Source of the DNA: Peptostreptococcus stomatis DSM 17678
GTDB taxonomy: Bacteria; Bacillota; Clostridia; Peptostreptococcales; Peptostreptococcaceae
NCBI RefSeq assembly: GCF_000147675.1
Contig: NZ_ADGQ01000057.1
Coordinates: forward strand, 1-64,000
Reading direction: 5' to 3'
DNA: 64,000 nt
This document shows, piece by piece, positions 35,538-44,068 of this stretch. Positions within the stretch are counted from its first letter, which is position 1, and the number at the start of each line of letters is the position of its first letter. The translations under genes and the position numbers were made by a program. The notes under the pieces are model-generated. The model did no database searches and had not been told where the DNA came from. It saw only the letters and a program-made list of their open reading frames with translations.

Positions 35538-36620
35538 CTACTTGTTAGATAAGTCAGAAGGGATTGGATCTCCATCCTTCATTGTTTTAGTAGGGTTTTT
35601 AACAACAATATCATTTTCATTTAAGTCTCCTGAAACCATAGAGTAGTCTTCGCTATCAGACAGGATTTCAACATTGACCTTCTTTAGGTGACCATCTACT
35701 TCAGTAAAGACATATATTTCGCTTCCGTTATTGACAATAGCCTTAGTTGGAACCTTGTACTTGTCAGTATTAACCTCTATTGTAGCCTGAGTATGGTAGC
35801 CGTTTACTATACCCTCCTGAGTATCGAAAGTCAAAACAACATTGTATAGCGATAGGGCAGCTGCTGAATCTCCATGGTCTGTAGAAGAAGAAAGCTGTGG
35901 CCTTTCAGATATATAATTGATACGACCCTTTACAGTATCTCCTGAAGCCAGGATAGTAACATCAGCTGTCATATCCTTTTTTATCTTACTAAGGTCCTGT
36001 TCACTAATCTGACCATTCATTACATAGTCCGTAGACTGGACTGTCATAAGGGCAGCAGCATTGGCACCAGTATCAGACCCACTAGAAGGAGCAGAGTTAT
36101 TTAGGTAGACCTTTCCATCAAAAGGTGCCTTTACCTTTGTATAGGCCTTGGCATTAGCAGTGGATAGGCTAGTATTCAAGGTTGCTATCTGGTTGTTTAT
36201 TGAAACCAAACCAGGGTCACCAGCCTGTAGAGCTCTCTTTTCATTGATTAGGTTACTAATCTGAGTTTTGATAGAGGCTATTTCTTGTATAGCCGCTTCA
36301 TCCTTAACTATATATAGCACGTCCCCTGATTTTACATTCTGGCCATTAGTTACCCTTATATCTGGGTTAGAACCATTGGCTGGGCCAGGAATTTCCTTGC
36401 TCTGCTTAGGGACGATAATCCCGTTTATAAATATTTTTTCGTTTTCAGGTATAGTATAAGTCTGAACAACTGGAGTTGCACTATGCTTAGTATTGTTGTA
36501 GATTATAAGGCCACCAATGGCAATTATAACTACAACAGCAGCTACACCTACATAGATTTGCATTTTTCTATTGGACTTTAACTTTGCAAATCCATCTTTT
36601 ATTTTATTTTTAAATGTCAT
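35538..36620 (-). CDS. HlyD/MacA-like membrane fusion protein of the efflux system
   Basis: This 360-residue protein has a single N-terminal membrane anchor (about 20-42) and an extracytoplasmic HlyD/MacA-like part. A short coiled coil (about 105-150, EIASIKTQISNLINEKRAL) is flanked by lipoyl-like halves (SGDVLYIVKDEA and KVKAPFDGKVYLN), followed by beta-barrel domains. In monoderms such subunits assist MacB-type permeases in the wall space. ATG 36620 has GGAGG five bases upstream; a TTG at 36632 lies before it. First gene of the operon, with promoter and inverted repeat at 36701-36741. Confidence 0.88.
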   Translation of the reverse strand: MTFKNKIKDGFAKLKSNRKMQIYVGVAAVVVIIAIGGLIIYNNTKHSATPVVQTYTIPENEKIFINGIIVPKQSKEIPGPANGSNPDIRVTNGQNVKSGDVLYIVKDEAAIQEIASIKTQISNLINEKRALQAGDPGLVSINNQIATLNTSLSTANAKAYTKVKAPFDGKVYLNNSAPSSGSDTGANAAALMTVQSTDYVMNGQISEQDLSKIKKDMTADVTILASGDTVKGRINYISERPQLSSSTDHGDSAAALSLYNVVLTFDTQEGIVNGYHTQATIEVNTDKYKVPTKAIVNNGSEIYVFTEVDGHLKKVNVEILSDSEDYSMVSGDLNENDIVVKNPTKTMKDGDPIPSDLSNK

Positions 36621-36700
36621 TTTAACCTCCAAAGTATTTCTAAAAATCTATCTAATCTTTTTTATTTGTATATTAAAGCAAAATTGCACAATACATACCT

Positions 36701-36741
36701 ATATTTTACATGAAAATTGATATTATTGCAATGTAAAATAT
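36701..36741. promoter_or_regulatory. Operator-like inverted repeat over the efflux promoter
   Basis: ATATTTTACAT (36701-36711) and ATGTAAAATAT (36731-36741) are perfect 11-bp arms with a 19-base spacer. One arm covers the minus-strand -10 and the other touches the -35, the layout expected for a repressor site. No regulator gene is adjacent. Confidence 0.55.
36703..36731 (-). promoter_or_regulatory. Promoter of the efflux operon
   Basis: Read on the minus strand, TTGCAA (36726-36731) and TAAAAT (36703-36708) are 17 bp apart, placing the start near 36696 and giving a leader of about 75 bases before the fusion protein gene. Confidence 0.6.
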
Positions 36742-36746
36742 GGGTC

Positions 36747-36799
36747 CACTTTATATTTTTTTCTTAGTTGTCAAGACATATGTTACACTTTATATTTTT
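36747..36799. repeat. 14-bp direct repeat upstream of the efflux promoter
   Basis: CACTTTATATTTTT occurs at 36747-36760 and again at 36786-36799, 39 bp apart. It lies upstream of the minus-strand promoter in an AT-rich spacer (36742-36930) that otherwise shows no gene. It may be an activator site or plain AT-rich DNA. Confidence 0.3.
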
Positions 36800-36930
36800 A
36801 GAAAAAAATACAGTGAATTTTTTATGAAAAAAAGTTATAGTAGTTTAAAGTTTTTAAAATATTTTTTTAATAGATTTTAAAGGTTATTTCTTGATAGAAG
36901 CTTAAATTAAGGTAGATGTTATAAAAGGGC

Positions 36931-36959
36931 TAGAAAAAGTATATGGCATAATATATAAT
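36931..36959 (+). promoter_or_regulatory. Candidate promoter of the transaldolase gene
   Basis: A consensus TATAAT (36954-36959) lies 17 bp after a weak TAGAAA (36931-36936), about 43 bp before the ATG. Confidence 0.4.
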
Positions 36960-37002
36960 ACAAGGTGAATACAAAATTTTAAAAATTTTAAGGAGGCAAA
37001 AG

Positions 37003-37653
37003 ATGAGATTTTTTATTGACACAGCTAACATTGATGAAATAAAGGAAGCTAACGACCTAGGAGTAGTTTGTGGTGTAACAACTAACCCTTCTCTTATAGC
37101 TAAAGAGGGCAGGGACTTTACAGAAGTTGTAAATGAAATAACTACTATAGTAGACGGACCAATCAGTGCAGAAGTATTGAGCATGGACCACAAGCAGATG
37201 ATAGAAGAGGCTGAAAAGCTTGCTGCTATTCATGATAATATAGTTATAAAGATACCTATGTGTGCTGAAGGCTTAAAGGCAGTTAAGGACCTTAGTGAAA
37301 AAGGCATACGCACTAATGTAACTTTAATTTTTTCAGCATCACAGGCACTACTTGCTGCCAGGGCAGGAGCTAGCTATGTAAGTCCTTTTGTAGGTAGGTT
37401 GGATGACATTTCTTTTGATGGTTTAAGGCTAATAGAAGAAATAACAGAAATATTTGAGGCTAGTTACATACCAACAGAAATAATCGTGGCTAGCGTTAGA
37501 AACCCACTACATGTTATTGAAGCTGCAAAGATGGGGGCTGATATTGCTACAGTTCCATACAAGGTAATCATGCAGATGATTAACCATCCTCTAACTGACA
37601 GGGGTATTGAAGCCTTTATAAAGGATGCTGAAAAAGCTTCATTGAATATTTAA
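37003..37653 (+). CDS. tal: Transaldolase (TalC/fructose-6-phosphate aldolase-like)
   Basis: This 216-residue enzyme belongs to the small transaldolase group of the class I aldolases. The Schiff-base lysine is in NIVIKIPM (near residue 86), and the N-terminus [15 protein letters not shown] with [13 protein letters not shown] is diagnostic. It would exchange three-carbon units between sugar phosphates in the pentose phosphate pathway; the fructose-6-phosphate aldolases of the same size are an alternative. The ATG has AAGGAGG. It precedes the hexomutase gene by 21 bp and probably shares its transcript. Confidence 0.9.
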   Translation: MRFFIDTANIDEIKEANDLGVVCGVTTNPSLIAKEGRDFTEVVNEITTIVDGPISAEVLSMDHKQMIEEAEKLAAIHDNIVIKIPMCAEGLKAVKDLSEKGIRTNVTLIFSASQALLAARAGASYVSPFVGRLDDISFDGLRLIEEITEIFEASYIPTEIIVASVRNPLHVIEAAKMGADIATVPYKVIMQMINHPLTDRGIEAFIKDAEKASLNI

Positions 37654-37674
37654 TAGTCACTGGAGGTGGAGAGA

Positions 37675-39147
37675 TTGGATAAGTTGTATTCATTGCAAAA
37701 TGGTACAGATATAAGGGGTGTTGCCTACAAGGATGACAAGTCTGACATGGAAATAACCCTTACAAGAGAGGATGTCAAGAACTTAGTTCGTGGCTTTGCT
37801 ACATGGATTATAGATAAGGACAAGAAGGACCATATAAAAATTTCTATAGGTACTGACTCCAGGTTGACAGGTCCTGACTTTAGGCAGGCCTGCGTAGAAG
37901 CCTTGACTGAAATAGGGGTAGATGTAGTAGATTGTGGTATGGCAACTACACCAGCCATGTTTATGTCTACTATAATCGATGGATATAAGTGTGATGGGGC
38001 TATAATGTTCACAGCCAGTCACATGCCATATGTCTATAATGGACTTAAGATGTTCACTAGCCAAGGCTGCCTAGAAAAGTCTGATTTAAAAGATGTAATA
38101 GATATTTGTGTAGCAGGTAACTTTGTAGATGGAAATTCTAAGGGAAACCTAATAGAGAAAGACCTAATAGAAGACTATGCCCAAATCCTAGTTGACAAGA
38201 TTAGGGCAGGGGTAGATAGTCCTGAAAACTATGAAAAACCCCTAGCAGGTATGAAGATAATTGTCGATGCTGGTAATGGGGCAGGAGGATTTTTTGCTGA
38301 CAAGGTATTGGCCAGACTTGGTGCAGATACCCAAGGTAGCCAGTTCTTAAATCCGGATGGTATGTTCCCTAACCATATACCAAATCCTGAAAACAAGGAG
38401 GCAATGGCCAGTATATGCCAGGCTACACTCGATAATAAAGGGGATTTGGGTATAATATTTGATACTGACGTCGACAGGGCGGCGATAGTGGGTTCTGATG
38501 GTAGACCTATAAATAAAAATGCCCTGATAGCCCTAATATCTTCTATAATACTAGAAGAACATCCTCAAACTACTATAGTTACTGATTCGGTAACTTCAAA
38601 TGGCTTGGCCAAGTTCATCAAAGCCAGGGGTGGTATTCATCATAGGTTTAAGAGGGGTTACAAGAATGTTATCAATGAAGCTATAAGGCTAAATGAAGAA
38701 GGCAGGGAAAGTCACCTTGCCATAGAAACATCTGGCCATGCTGCTATAAAGGAAAACTACTTCTTGGATGATGGAGCATATCTTATATCTAAAATTCTGG
38801 TAAAGGCTGCCAAGTTATACAGGGAATCACAGGATATAGGACAGCTTATAAGTGATTTAGATGAAGCCCTAGAAGATAAGGAAATAAGGCTTAAGATAGA
38901 AGAAAAAGATTTTAGGTCCTATGCCAACAAGCTGATAAAGTCCCTATCTGAAAAAATAAAGGACATCGATGGTTGGGCTGAGGTAGCCGACAACTATGAG
39001 GGAATTAGGGTAGATTGTTATGATGAAAAGGGCTGGTTCTTGATGAGGTCATCCCTACACGAACCACTTTTGGTTATAAATTTTGAATCTGATATCAAGG
39101 GTGGATGTGACACGATTAATGAAAAGTTATCTGCCTTGATTAAGTAG
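37675..39147 (+). CDS. Phosphoglucomutase/phosphomannomutase family protein
   Basis: This 490-residue alpha-D-phosphohexomutase interconverts hexose 1- and 6-phosphates. It has the phosphoserine loop FTASHMPYVYNGLKMF (the usual TASHNP with Met for Asn), the metal loop DTDVDRAA, the sugar-specificity loop ETSGHAAIKEN and a C-terminal phosphate-binding domain. TTG 37675 is favoured because GGAGG ends nine bases upstream; a GTG at 37666 overlaps that site. Which sugar is preferred is not clear. If glucose, it would connect glucose-1-phosphate from GlgP to glycolysis and supply GlgC. Confidence 0.85.
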   Translation: MDKLYSLQNGTDIRGVAYKDDKSDMEITLTREDVKNLVRGFATWIIDKDKKDHIKISIGTDSRLTGPDFRQACVEALTEIGVDVVDCGMATTPAMFMSTIIDGYKCDGAIMFTASHMPYVYNGLKMFTSQGCLEKSDLKDVIDICVAGNFVDGNSKGNLIEKDLIEDYAQILVDKIRAGVDSPENYEKPLAGMKIIVDAGNGAGGFFADKVLARLGADTQGSQFLNPDGMFPNHIPNPENKEAMASICQATLDNKGDLGIIFDTDVDRAAIVGSDGRPINKNALIALISSIILEEHPQTTIVTDSVTSNGLAKFIKARGGIHHRFKRGYKNVINEAIRLNEEGRESHLAIETSGHAAIKENYFLDDGAYLISKILVKAAKLYRESQDIGQLISDLDEALEDKEIRLKIEEKDFRSYANKLIKSLSEKIKDIDGWAEVADNYEGIRVDCYDEKGWFLMRSSLHEPLLVINFESDIKGGCDTINEKLSALIK

Positions 39148-39174
39148 ATTTTTGATTAAGTAAATTCTATATTG

Positions 39175-39241
39175 ATAAAAAAGTTGCCGTTCTTTAATAA
39201 CTAGTATAAGCCTAGTAATAGAGGAACGGCAACTTTTTTGA
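39175..39241. terminator. Bidirectional terminator between the hexomutase gene and maf
   Basis: AAAAAAGTTGCCGTTC (39177-39192) pairs perfectly with GAACGGCAACTTTTTT (39224-39239). Runs of A and T at the base give T-tails on both strands. The 31-base loop contains a smaller CTAG.../CTAG pairing. Confidence 0.9.
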
Positions 39242-39264
39242 TAATACTTTTATAATTAGAATAT

Positions 39265-39867
39265 TTATTTTAAATTTTTCAATTTCCTATATACCTGGCC
39301 AAGGGGAAGGCCCATAATTGTATAATAATCACCTTCTATATACTCAACCAAGAGGGCACCCATATCCTGTATACCATAGCCACCAGCCTTGTCCATTGGT
39401 GATCCACTGGCTATATAGTCTATGATAATCTGGTCCATAGCTGGGTCAAAGTCATAGAACTTGACCTGGGCTATACTTACAAAGGTATCCTCATATCCTG
39501 GACCAATTATGCTTACACCTGTATAGACCCTATGGACCTGACCGGATAATTCCCTGAGCATAATATAGGCATCCTGGGGGTCCTTTGGCTTACCCAGTAT
39601 TGACTTGTCTGTTACAACAAGTGTATCAGACCCAATAACCAGGTGGTCTGGATTTTCCTTATAGATATAAAGGGCCTTTTCATGGGCCAACTTCTTTGTA
39701 AGTATTTCTGCCTGTTCAAAGGTATTTTCTTCTTTAAAAGTGGCTAATGTATCCGACTTTATAAGGTCCTCGTCTATATCTGCAACAAGACTATTAAAGT
39801 TTATATTGCACATTTTCAAGAGTTCAATTCGTCTAGGAGACTTGCTTGCAAGTATAATTTTACTCAT
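39265..39867 (-). CDS. maf: Maf-family nucleotide pyrophosphatase
   Basis: This 200-residue house-cleaning enzyme hydrolyses non-canonical or pyrimidine nucleoside triphosphates. The family signature ILASKSPRRIELL opens the protein, followed by VIGSDTLVV and GKPKDPQDAYIML and the late DKAGGYGIQDMGALLVE motif. ATG 39867 gives the normal length with AAAGGA upstream; an ATG 13 codons earlier has no good site. It follows the CDF exporter gene on the same strand by about 75 bp. Confidence 0.92.
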   Translation of the reverse strand: MSKIILASKSPRRIELLKMCNINFNSLVADIDEDLIKSDTLATFKEENTFEQAEILTKKLAHEKALYIYKENPDHLVIGSDTLVVTDKSILGKPKDPQDAYIMLRELSGQVHRVYTGVSIIGPGYEDTFVSIAQVKFYDFDPAMDQIIIDYIASGSPMDKAGGYGIQDMGALLVEYIEGDYYTIMGLPLGQVYRKLKNLK

Positions 39868-39942
39868 ATTCTGTCCTTTCTGGAAATCTGGCATATAAAG
39901 ATTCACTTAAAAAAACAATCAAGAATCTTTATATGTCGGTAT

Positions 39943-41124
39943 TTATACAAATTTAGTATCTATATTTATGTTTACATTATATCCTGGATATTTTTTCTTT
40001 ACAAGCTCTTTGACATGGTCTCTTACTTGGTCCTGGTCAACAGAATAATCCAACAATAGGTCAAAGTATATGGCCTTGCTTTCTTCGTCTATGTATAGGC
40101 CATGATATCCAAGGCAGTGAGAATTTTCATAAATATAGTTATTTACTATATCCATGAGAGGCTTGGCCACCTCGTGGTTTTCATTTACTGAATAGAAACC
40201 AAAAGTAAGATATACATTAAATTTCTTGTAAATATCCATTTGCAGTTTATGAATGGTTGGATATATGTCTCCCACTTGGGTTTCATGATCCAATTCAACA
40301 TTTATTGACCCCAAATTGTAGACTGGGCCATAGTTATGTATAATAAGGTCATGAGCACCTAGTATACCATCCTGGGACTTGACCATCTTCCTTATTTCAC
40401 TTGTTGTAGCAGGGTCTATTTTTATTCCAAGAATTTTATTGATAGACTCCATAAGTATATCTATACCAGTTTTTACAATAAAAATAGCGATTATTATGCT
40501 GGCATAGGCTTCTAGTTGAATATTATAGTATATATTTACCAGGGCAGAGATGACTGCAAGACTGGTAATTATCGCATCGTTTTTGGCATCCTTTCCTGAG
40601 CCTATAAGGGCCCCGGAATCTACTTTTTTACCAAGATTTTCGGTATAAGTACCCAAGACTATTTTAGTGACTATTGTCAAGACCATTATAATCAAGCTCA
40701 AGTTAGTGTAGTTGGTATGGGCAGGGTTAAATATATCATCAATAGATGAAATAAATACCTGTATACCTGTAACTATAACTATGATTCCTATAACCATACT
40801 TGTAAGGTATTCAATCCTACCATGACCAAAGGGGTGTTTTTCATCTTCCTTTTTTGATGATATTTTTGTGCCAACAATGGTGATGATTGAGGATGAGGAG
40901 TCAGTCAAGTTATTCATTGCATCTGAAGTAATAGCTATAGAGTTTGTAATAGTACCCAGTATAATTTTAGTTATGGCCAGGCCTATATTAACTATAATAC
41001 CTATTATAGACGTTCTCAATATTTTCTTTTCCCTATTATCTGTTTGTTTTGAACTAGTATTTTCTATCTGTTTAGAACTAGTAAACTCTGTTTTATCTGT
41101 CTTATCTATGTCAATTTTTTTCAT
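39943..41124 (-). CDS. Cation diffusion facilitator (CDF) metal exporter
   Basis: This 393-residue membrane protein exports divalent metal ions in exchange for protons. After a charged N-terminus with a small internal repeat (SSKQIENTSSKQT, about 17-29) come six helices. The metal site of helix 2 is SDAMNNLTDS, and FGHGRIEYL marks the following loop; both are CDF signatures. A long C-terminal cytoplasmic domain (about 240-393) holds the regulatory dimer interface. ATG 41124 has GGGAGG upstream; an earlier ATG at 41166 lacks one. The metal (Zn, Mn, Fe or Co) is not evident. Confidence 0.9.
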   Translation of the reverse strand: MKKIDIDKTDKTEFTSSKQIENTSSKQTDNREKKILRTSIIGIIVNIGLAITKIILGTITNSIAITSDAMNNLTDSSSSIITIVGTKISSKKEDEKHPFGHGRIEYLTSMVIGIIVIVTGIQVFISSIDDIFNPAHTNYTNLSLIIMVLTIVTKIVLGTYTENLGKKVDSGALIGSGKDAKNDAIITSLAVISALVNIYYNIQLEAYASIIIAIFIVKTGIDILMESINKILGIKIDPATTSEIRKMVKSQDGILGAHDLIIHNYGPVYNLGSINVELDHETQVGDIYPTIHKLQMDIYKKFNVYLTFGFYSVNENHEVAKPLMDIVNNYIYENSHCLGYHGLYIDEESKAIYFDLLLDYSVDQDQVRDHVKELVKKKYPGYNVNINIDTKFV

Positions 41125-41149
41125 TTTATAACCTCCCTTTATCATTAGA

Positions 41150-41163
41150 TTATCGATTGATAA
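41150..41163. promoter_or_regulatory. Palindrome upstream of the CDF exporter gene
   Basis: TTATC-GATT-GATAA is a short perfect palindrome ahead of the ribosome binding site of the metal exporter gene and downstream of a likely minus-strand -10 (TATTAT/TATATT near 41170-41182). A metal-responsive repressor site is possible. Confidence 0.3.
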
Positions 41164-41220
41164 CAACCTAATATATATAATACCACTTTTTTCATATAAA
41201 TAACAGGATTTTTAGAAAGA

Positions 41221-41250
41221 TTGGTCTAAAATATATATTTAATGTATAAT
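41221..41250 (+). promoter_or_regulatory. Promoter of the CmpB-family gene
   Basis: TTGGTC (41221-41226) and consensus TATAAT (41245-41250) are 18 bp apart, 32 bp before the ATG. Confidence 0.6.
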
Positions 41251-41281
41251 GTATCTAAGAGTTTGACTTAAGGAGGTAAAT

Positions 41282-42073
41282 ATGAATTTATTACTTGACA
41301 ATAAACAAATTTTCATATGGATTCTTTATTTTTTTATATATGCATTTATAGGCTGGTTACTAGAAGTAGTCTACCATGTTGTAAAGCAGGGGAAGTTTGT
41401 CAATAGGGGTATGCTGGCAGGGGTTATATGCCCCATATATGGTTTTGGTTCGGTTGTGCTTGCCTATATACTATTTCCCGTCAAGGATAATATCCTGATT
41501 TTATTTTTTGGGTCGGCCTTTATTTGTACCTTCCTGGAATATATAGCAGGCTTTATTTTAGACAAGTGCTTCCACAAGAGGTGGTGGGACTACTCAGACA
41601 ATAAATTTAATTTGGGAGGTTATGTTTGTCTGGAATTCCTCCTATATTGGGGGGCAGGAGGCCTAATACTTATAAGGGATGTACATTCTAGTATAGTCAA
41701 TGTAGTATCATTGATTCCCTTTAAATTATTGATTGGTCTAGACATTGTATTTGTAATTATATTTATTGTCGACTTTATATCTACAGTTCAGGCTATACTA
41801 AAGTTTAATAAAAAGCTGAAGCTATTGAGTGAGATGCGAGAAGACCTTTATAAGATCAGTGATAAGGTCGGGGCAGAAGTGGCAGACAGGACCCTCAATG
41901 TTATGGACAAGGCTGAATTGCTATCTAAGTTTACTGCAAGAGAAAGAAGAATCTTTAGGGCCTTCCCAAGTATGAGAGAGGAGAGGTATATAGAAGCCTT
42001 TAGCGAGTTAAGAGAAAGGTTTGAAGAATGGCAGTCAAAACAAAAAAATAGGCATAAACTAGGTGAGAAGTAG
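41282..42073 (+). CDS. CmpB-family membrane protein (putative ABC transporter type IV)
   Basis: This 263-residue protein matches the ABC_trans_CmpB family (PF06541), widespread in Clostridia and of unknown function. It has about five membrane helices in residues 10-170, the characteristic FIYAFIGWLLEVVYH start, NRGMLAGVICPIYGFG and the KRWWDYSDNKFNLGGYVCLEF motif, followed by a cytoplasmic helical tail with EERYIEAFSELRERFEEWQ. AAGGAGG precedes the ATG. No ATPase partner is adjacent, so the transporter label is weak. Confidence 0.85.
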   Translation: MNLLLDNKQIFIWILYFFIYAFIGWLLEVVYHVVKQGKFVNRGMLAGVICPIYGFGSVVLAYILFPVKDNILILFFGSAFICTFLEYIAGFILDKCFHKRWWDYSDNKFNLGGYVCLEFLLYWGAGGLILIRDVHSSIVNVVSLIPFKLLIGLDIVFVIIFIVDFISTVQAILKFNKKLKLLSEMREDLYKISDKVGAEVADRTLNVMDKAELLSKFTARERRIFRAFPSMREERYIEAFSELRERFEEWQSKQKNRHKLGEK

Positions 42074-42080
42074 GCATAAA

Positions 42081-42135
42081 TAAAAGGGGTTAGACCTTCT
42101 ACCATATTGATAGGAGTTCAACCCCTCTTTATTTT
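42081..42135. terminator. Terminator after the CmpB-family gene
   Basis: AGGGGTT (42085-42091) pairs with AACCCCT (42120-42126) and the stem continues imperfectly inward (GACCTTCTA with TAGGAGTT). T-rich tails exist on both strands, CTTTATTTT on plus and TTTATTT on minus. Confidence 0.75.
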
Positions 42136-42160
42136 AAATACTAAGGACTGGATTAAAGAC

Positions 42161-42463
42161 TTATTTTACAATCAACTTTAATGGTGAAGCAATCTTGGCA
42201 TCTACTGTCTTACCAGCAAAGTAGTCAAATTCTGCTGACTGCGAACTAACTATTTTTAGGTCCTTGTCTGCAAGGTTCCTGAAACCCTTACCTCTTTCAT
42301 TTGTAGCAGATGCTCCAGGAACACCTTCTAGCTGGGCGACATTAGCATCCTTGTGGGACTTTACATAGGCAGCGTCAACACAAGCATTTGCTCCTGGTAC
42401 ATAGATAATAGAGTTATCAGAATCTGCTATAGTGATTAGGGCGGCTCCAGATGACATATGCAT
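42161..42463 (-). pseudogene. Ribokinase (PfkB family) gene relic
   Basis: An open stretch of 100 codons carries two recognisable ribokinase pieces. SSGAALITIADSDNSIIYVPGANACV followed by NVAQLE matches the middle of ribokinase (the S-T-G-x-A-L-I and G-A-N-A region and the Q-L-E strand). DLKIVSSQSAEFDYFAGKTVD resembles the later D-I-(I/V)-(T/S)-x-N-x-x-E-x-x-x-(L/F)-x-G strand. The N-terminal substrate domain and the C-terminal GAGD catalytic part are missing, and the stretches between are shortened. There is no ribosome binding site before the ATG. I read it as a decayed gene; a short expressed fragment is less likely. Confidence 0.6.
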
Positions 42464-42827
42464 ATAGGAGTCAAGTACAATAATTAATTCTAAAGCCAGT
42501 AAATCACCTATGAGGCAGGGCTTTAAGCTATTCTAAAAGGGTGTTTTATGAGGATTATTTGTTATCCAAGGCTTGGCGATAGGACTGGAATATTGATTTA
42601 CCTATACTAGAAGGACTATGATGCGTGTAGTATATCTATAATAAAGTAGGGATATTTGACCATTTTAGGCCTAGAAACCTTGCATATAATACTATTTTAA
42701 GTTATTATATTTATTGTAAATATGACCTAGTAATTACCGTGTATATGAATAATAAATCATGTATATGAACTATAGACGGAATTTTAACTGAATTTAAATT
42801 AGATTAATAATAAACGAGGTGTAGATA
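42464..42827. other. Spacer upstream of the D-aspartate/MurE-like operon
   Basis: This 364-bp region probably includes more decayed ribokinase DNA near 42464-42600, where I recognise nothing further, and the promoter of the next operon. TGTATATGAA is repeated exactly at 42740-42749 and 42760-42769, 20 bp (two helical turns) apart. A TATAAT at 42685-42690 lies 23 bp after TTGACC (42656-42661), too wide for a standard promoter. No RNA gene was found. Confidence 0.4.
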
Positions 42828-44045
42828 ATGGAAAATATAAAAATACAACCAATCTTATGTGGTGGTGACCTGAATTGCTATAGTGTTGCAAGGGCATTTC
42901 ACGAGGAATATGGGCTAAAGTCAATAGCTTTTGGTAGGTACTACCTAGGAGCAACTAAGGACAGCAAGATAATAGACTTCAGGGTGACACCAGACATCAC
43001 AGACCCAGACAAGTTTGTCAACATACTATTGGATGAGGCAAAAAAACATCCGGCAGATGTGAAACTTATCCTTATGGGATGTACGGATGAATATGCAGAA
43101 TTGATAATAGATAGAAAAGACCAATTAAAGGATGCCTTTGTCCTTCCATATATAGATGCAGACCTTAAGAATAGGTTGGTTGAGAAGGAATCCTTTTATG
43201 CTGTATGTGAAGAGTATGGTTTGGACTATCCAAAGACTTACATATACAATAAGGGAGACCAGACTAGGGACTTTGGCTTTATGTATCCGGTCATAGTAAA
43301 GGCCTCTGATAGTATATCCTTTTTCCAAAATCCATTTGAGGGTATGAACAAGGCCTATGTAGCCCACAGTGAAGAGGAATTTAACCAGATAATATCTGAT
43401 GTATATTCACATGGTTATGAGAAAAGCATGATTGTCCAGGACTTTATACCTGGAGAAGACGACCACATGAGGGTATTGACTTGTTATTCAGACCAGAATG
43501 CCAAGGTAAAGATGATGTGCCTAGGCCACGTCCTATTAGAAGAACATACACCTAAGGGGATAGGCAACCATGCAGCTATTATAACAGAATATGAAGAAGA
43601 ATTGATGGAAAAGTATAAGACTTTCCTGGAAAAAATAGGTTATGTAGGTTTTTCTAACTTTGATATCAAGTATGATGACAGGGATGGCAAGTTTAAGGTA
43701 TTTGAAATCAACCTAAGACAGGGTAGGAGTAACTTCTATGTGACATCTAGTGGTAATAATATAGCTAGGTATGTAGTAGAAGACAAGATATACAATAAGG
43801 AAATGGACCTAAAAATTCAAAAGAACCCATTCTACTGGCATGTAATACCAAATTCAGTAGTATATGCCTTTGTTAAGGACAAGTCATTGGTCAAGAAGTG
43901 TAAGGACCTTGTAGCCCAGGGTAAATCAGCCAGCTCATTTGGCTATGACTATGACCTAAAGGGCAACTTCAAGAGGAGACTTTACCTCTTCTTGTATGGC
44001 TTAAACCAGAAAAAGAAATTCAACAAGTATTGTAAAAAATACTAG
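42828..44045 (+). CDS. ATP-grasp ligase, probable D-aspartate ligase for the peptidoglycan cross-bridge
   Basis: This 405-residue ATP-grasp enzyme has an N-terminal pre-grasp domain beginning PILCGGDLNCYSVARAFHEEYG, an ATP-binding lysine in YPVIVKASDS (about 153-162), and the magnesium-binding EINLRQGRSN motif near 300-309. The start resembles Enterococcus D-aspartate ligase Aslfm, which attaches D-Asp to the lysine side chain of the stem peptide. The next genes are an aspartate racemase and a MurE-like ligase, which strongly supports this role. It follows the sequence GAGGTGTAGATA and is the first gene of the operon. A different carboxylate-amine ligase remains possible. Confidence 0.75.
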   Translation: MENIKIQPILCGGDLNCYSVARAFHEEYGLKSIAFGRYYLGATKDSKIIDFRVTPDITDPDKFVNILLDEAKKHPADVKLILMGCTDEYAELIIDRKDQLKDAFVLPYIDADLKNRLVEKESFYAVCEEYGLDYPKTYIYNKGDQTRDFGFMYPVIVKASDSISFFQNPFEGMNKAYVAHSEEEFNQIISDVYSHGYEKSMIVQDFIPGEDDHMRVLTCYSDQNAKVKMMCLGHVLLEEHTPKGIGNHAAIITEYEEELMEKYKTFLEKIGYVGFSNFDIKYDDRDGKFKVFEINLRQGRSNFYVTSSGNNIARYVVEDKIYNKEMDLKIQKNPFYWHVIPNSVVYAFVKDKSLVKKCKDLVAQGKSASSFGYDYDLKGNFKRRLYLFLYGLNQKKKFNKYCKKY

Positions 44046-44068
44046 CTAAAATATAAATGGAGAATAAT

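Noticed and set aside
42464-42827. A search for a tRNA or small RNA gene in the spacer.
   Set aside because: No cloverleaf, no TTCRA arm and no terminated hairpin transcript could be found.
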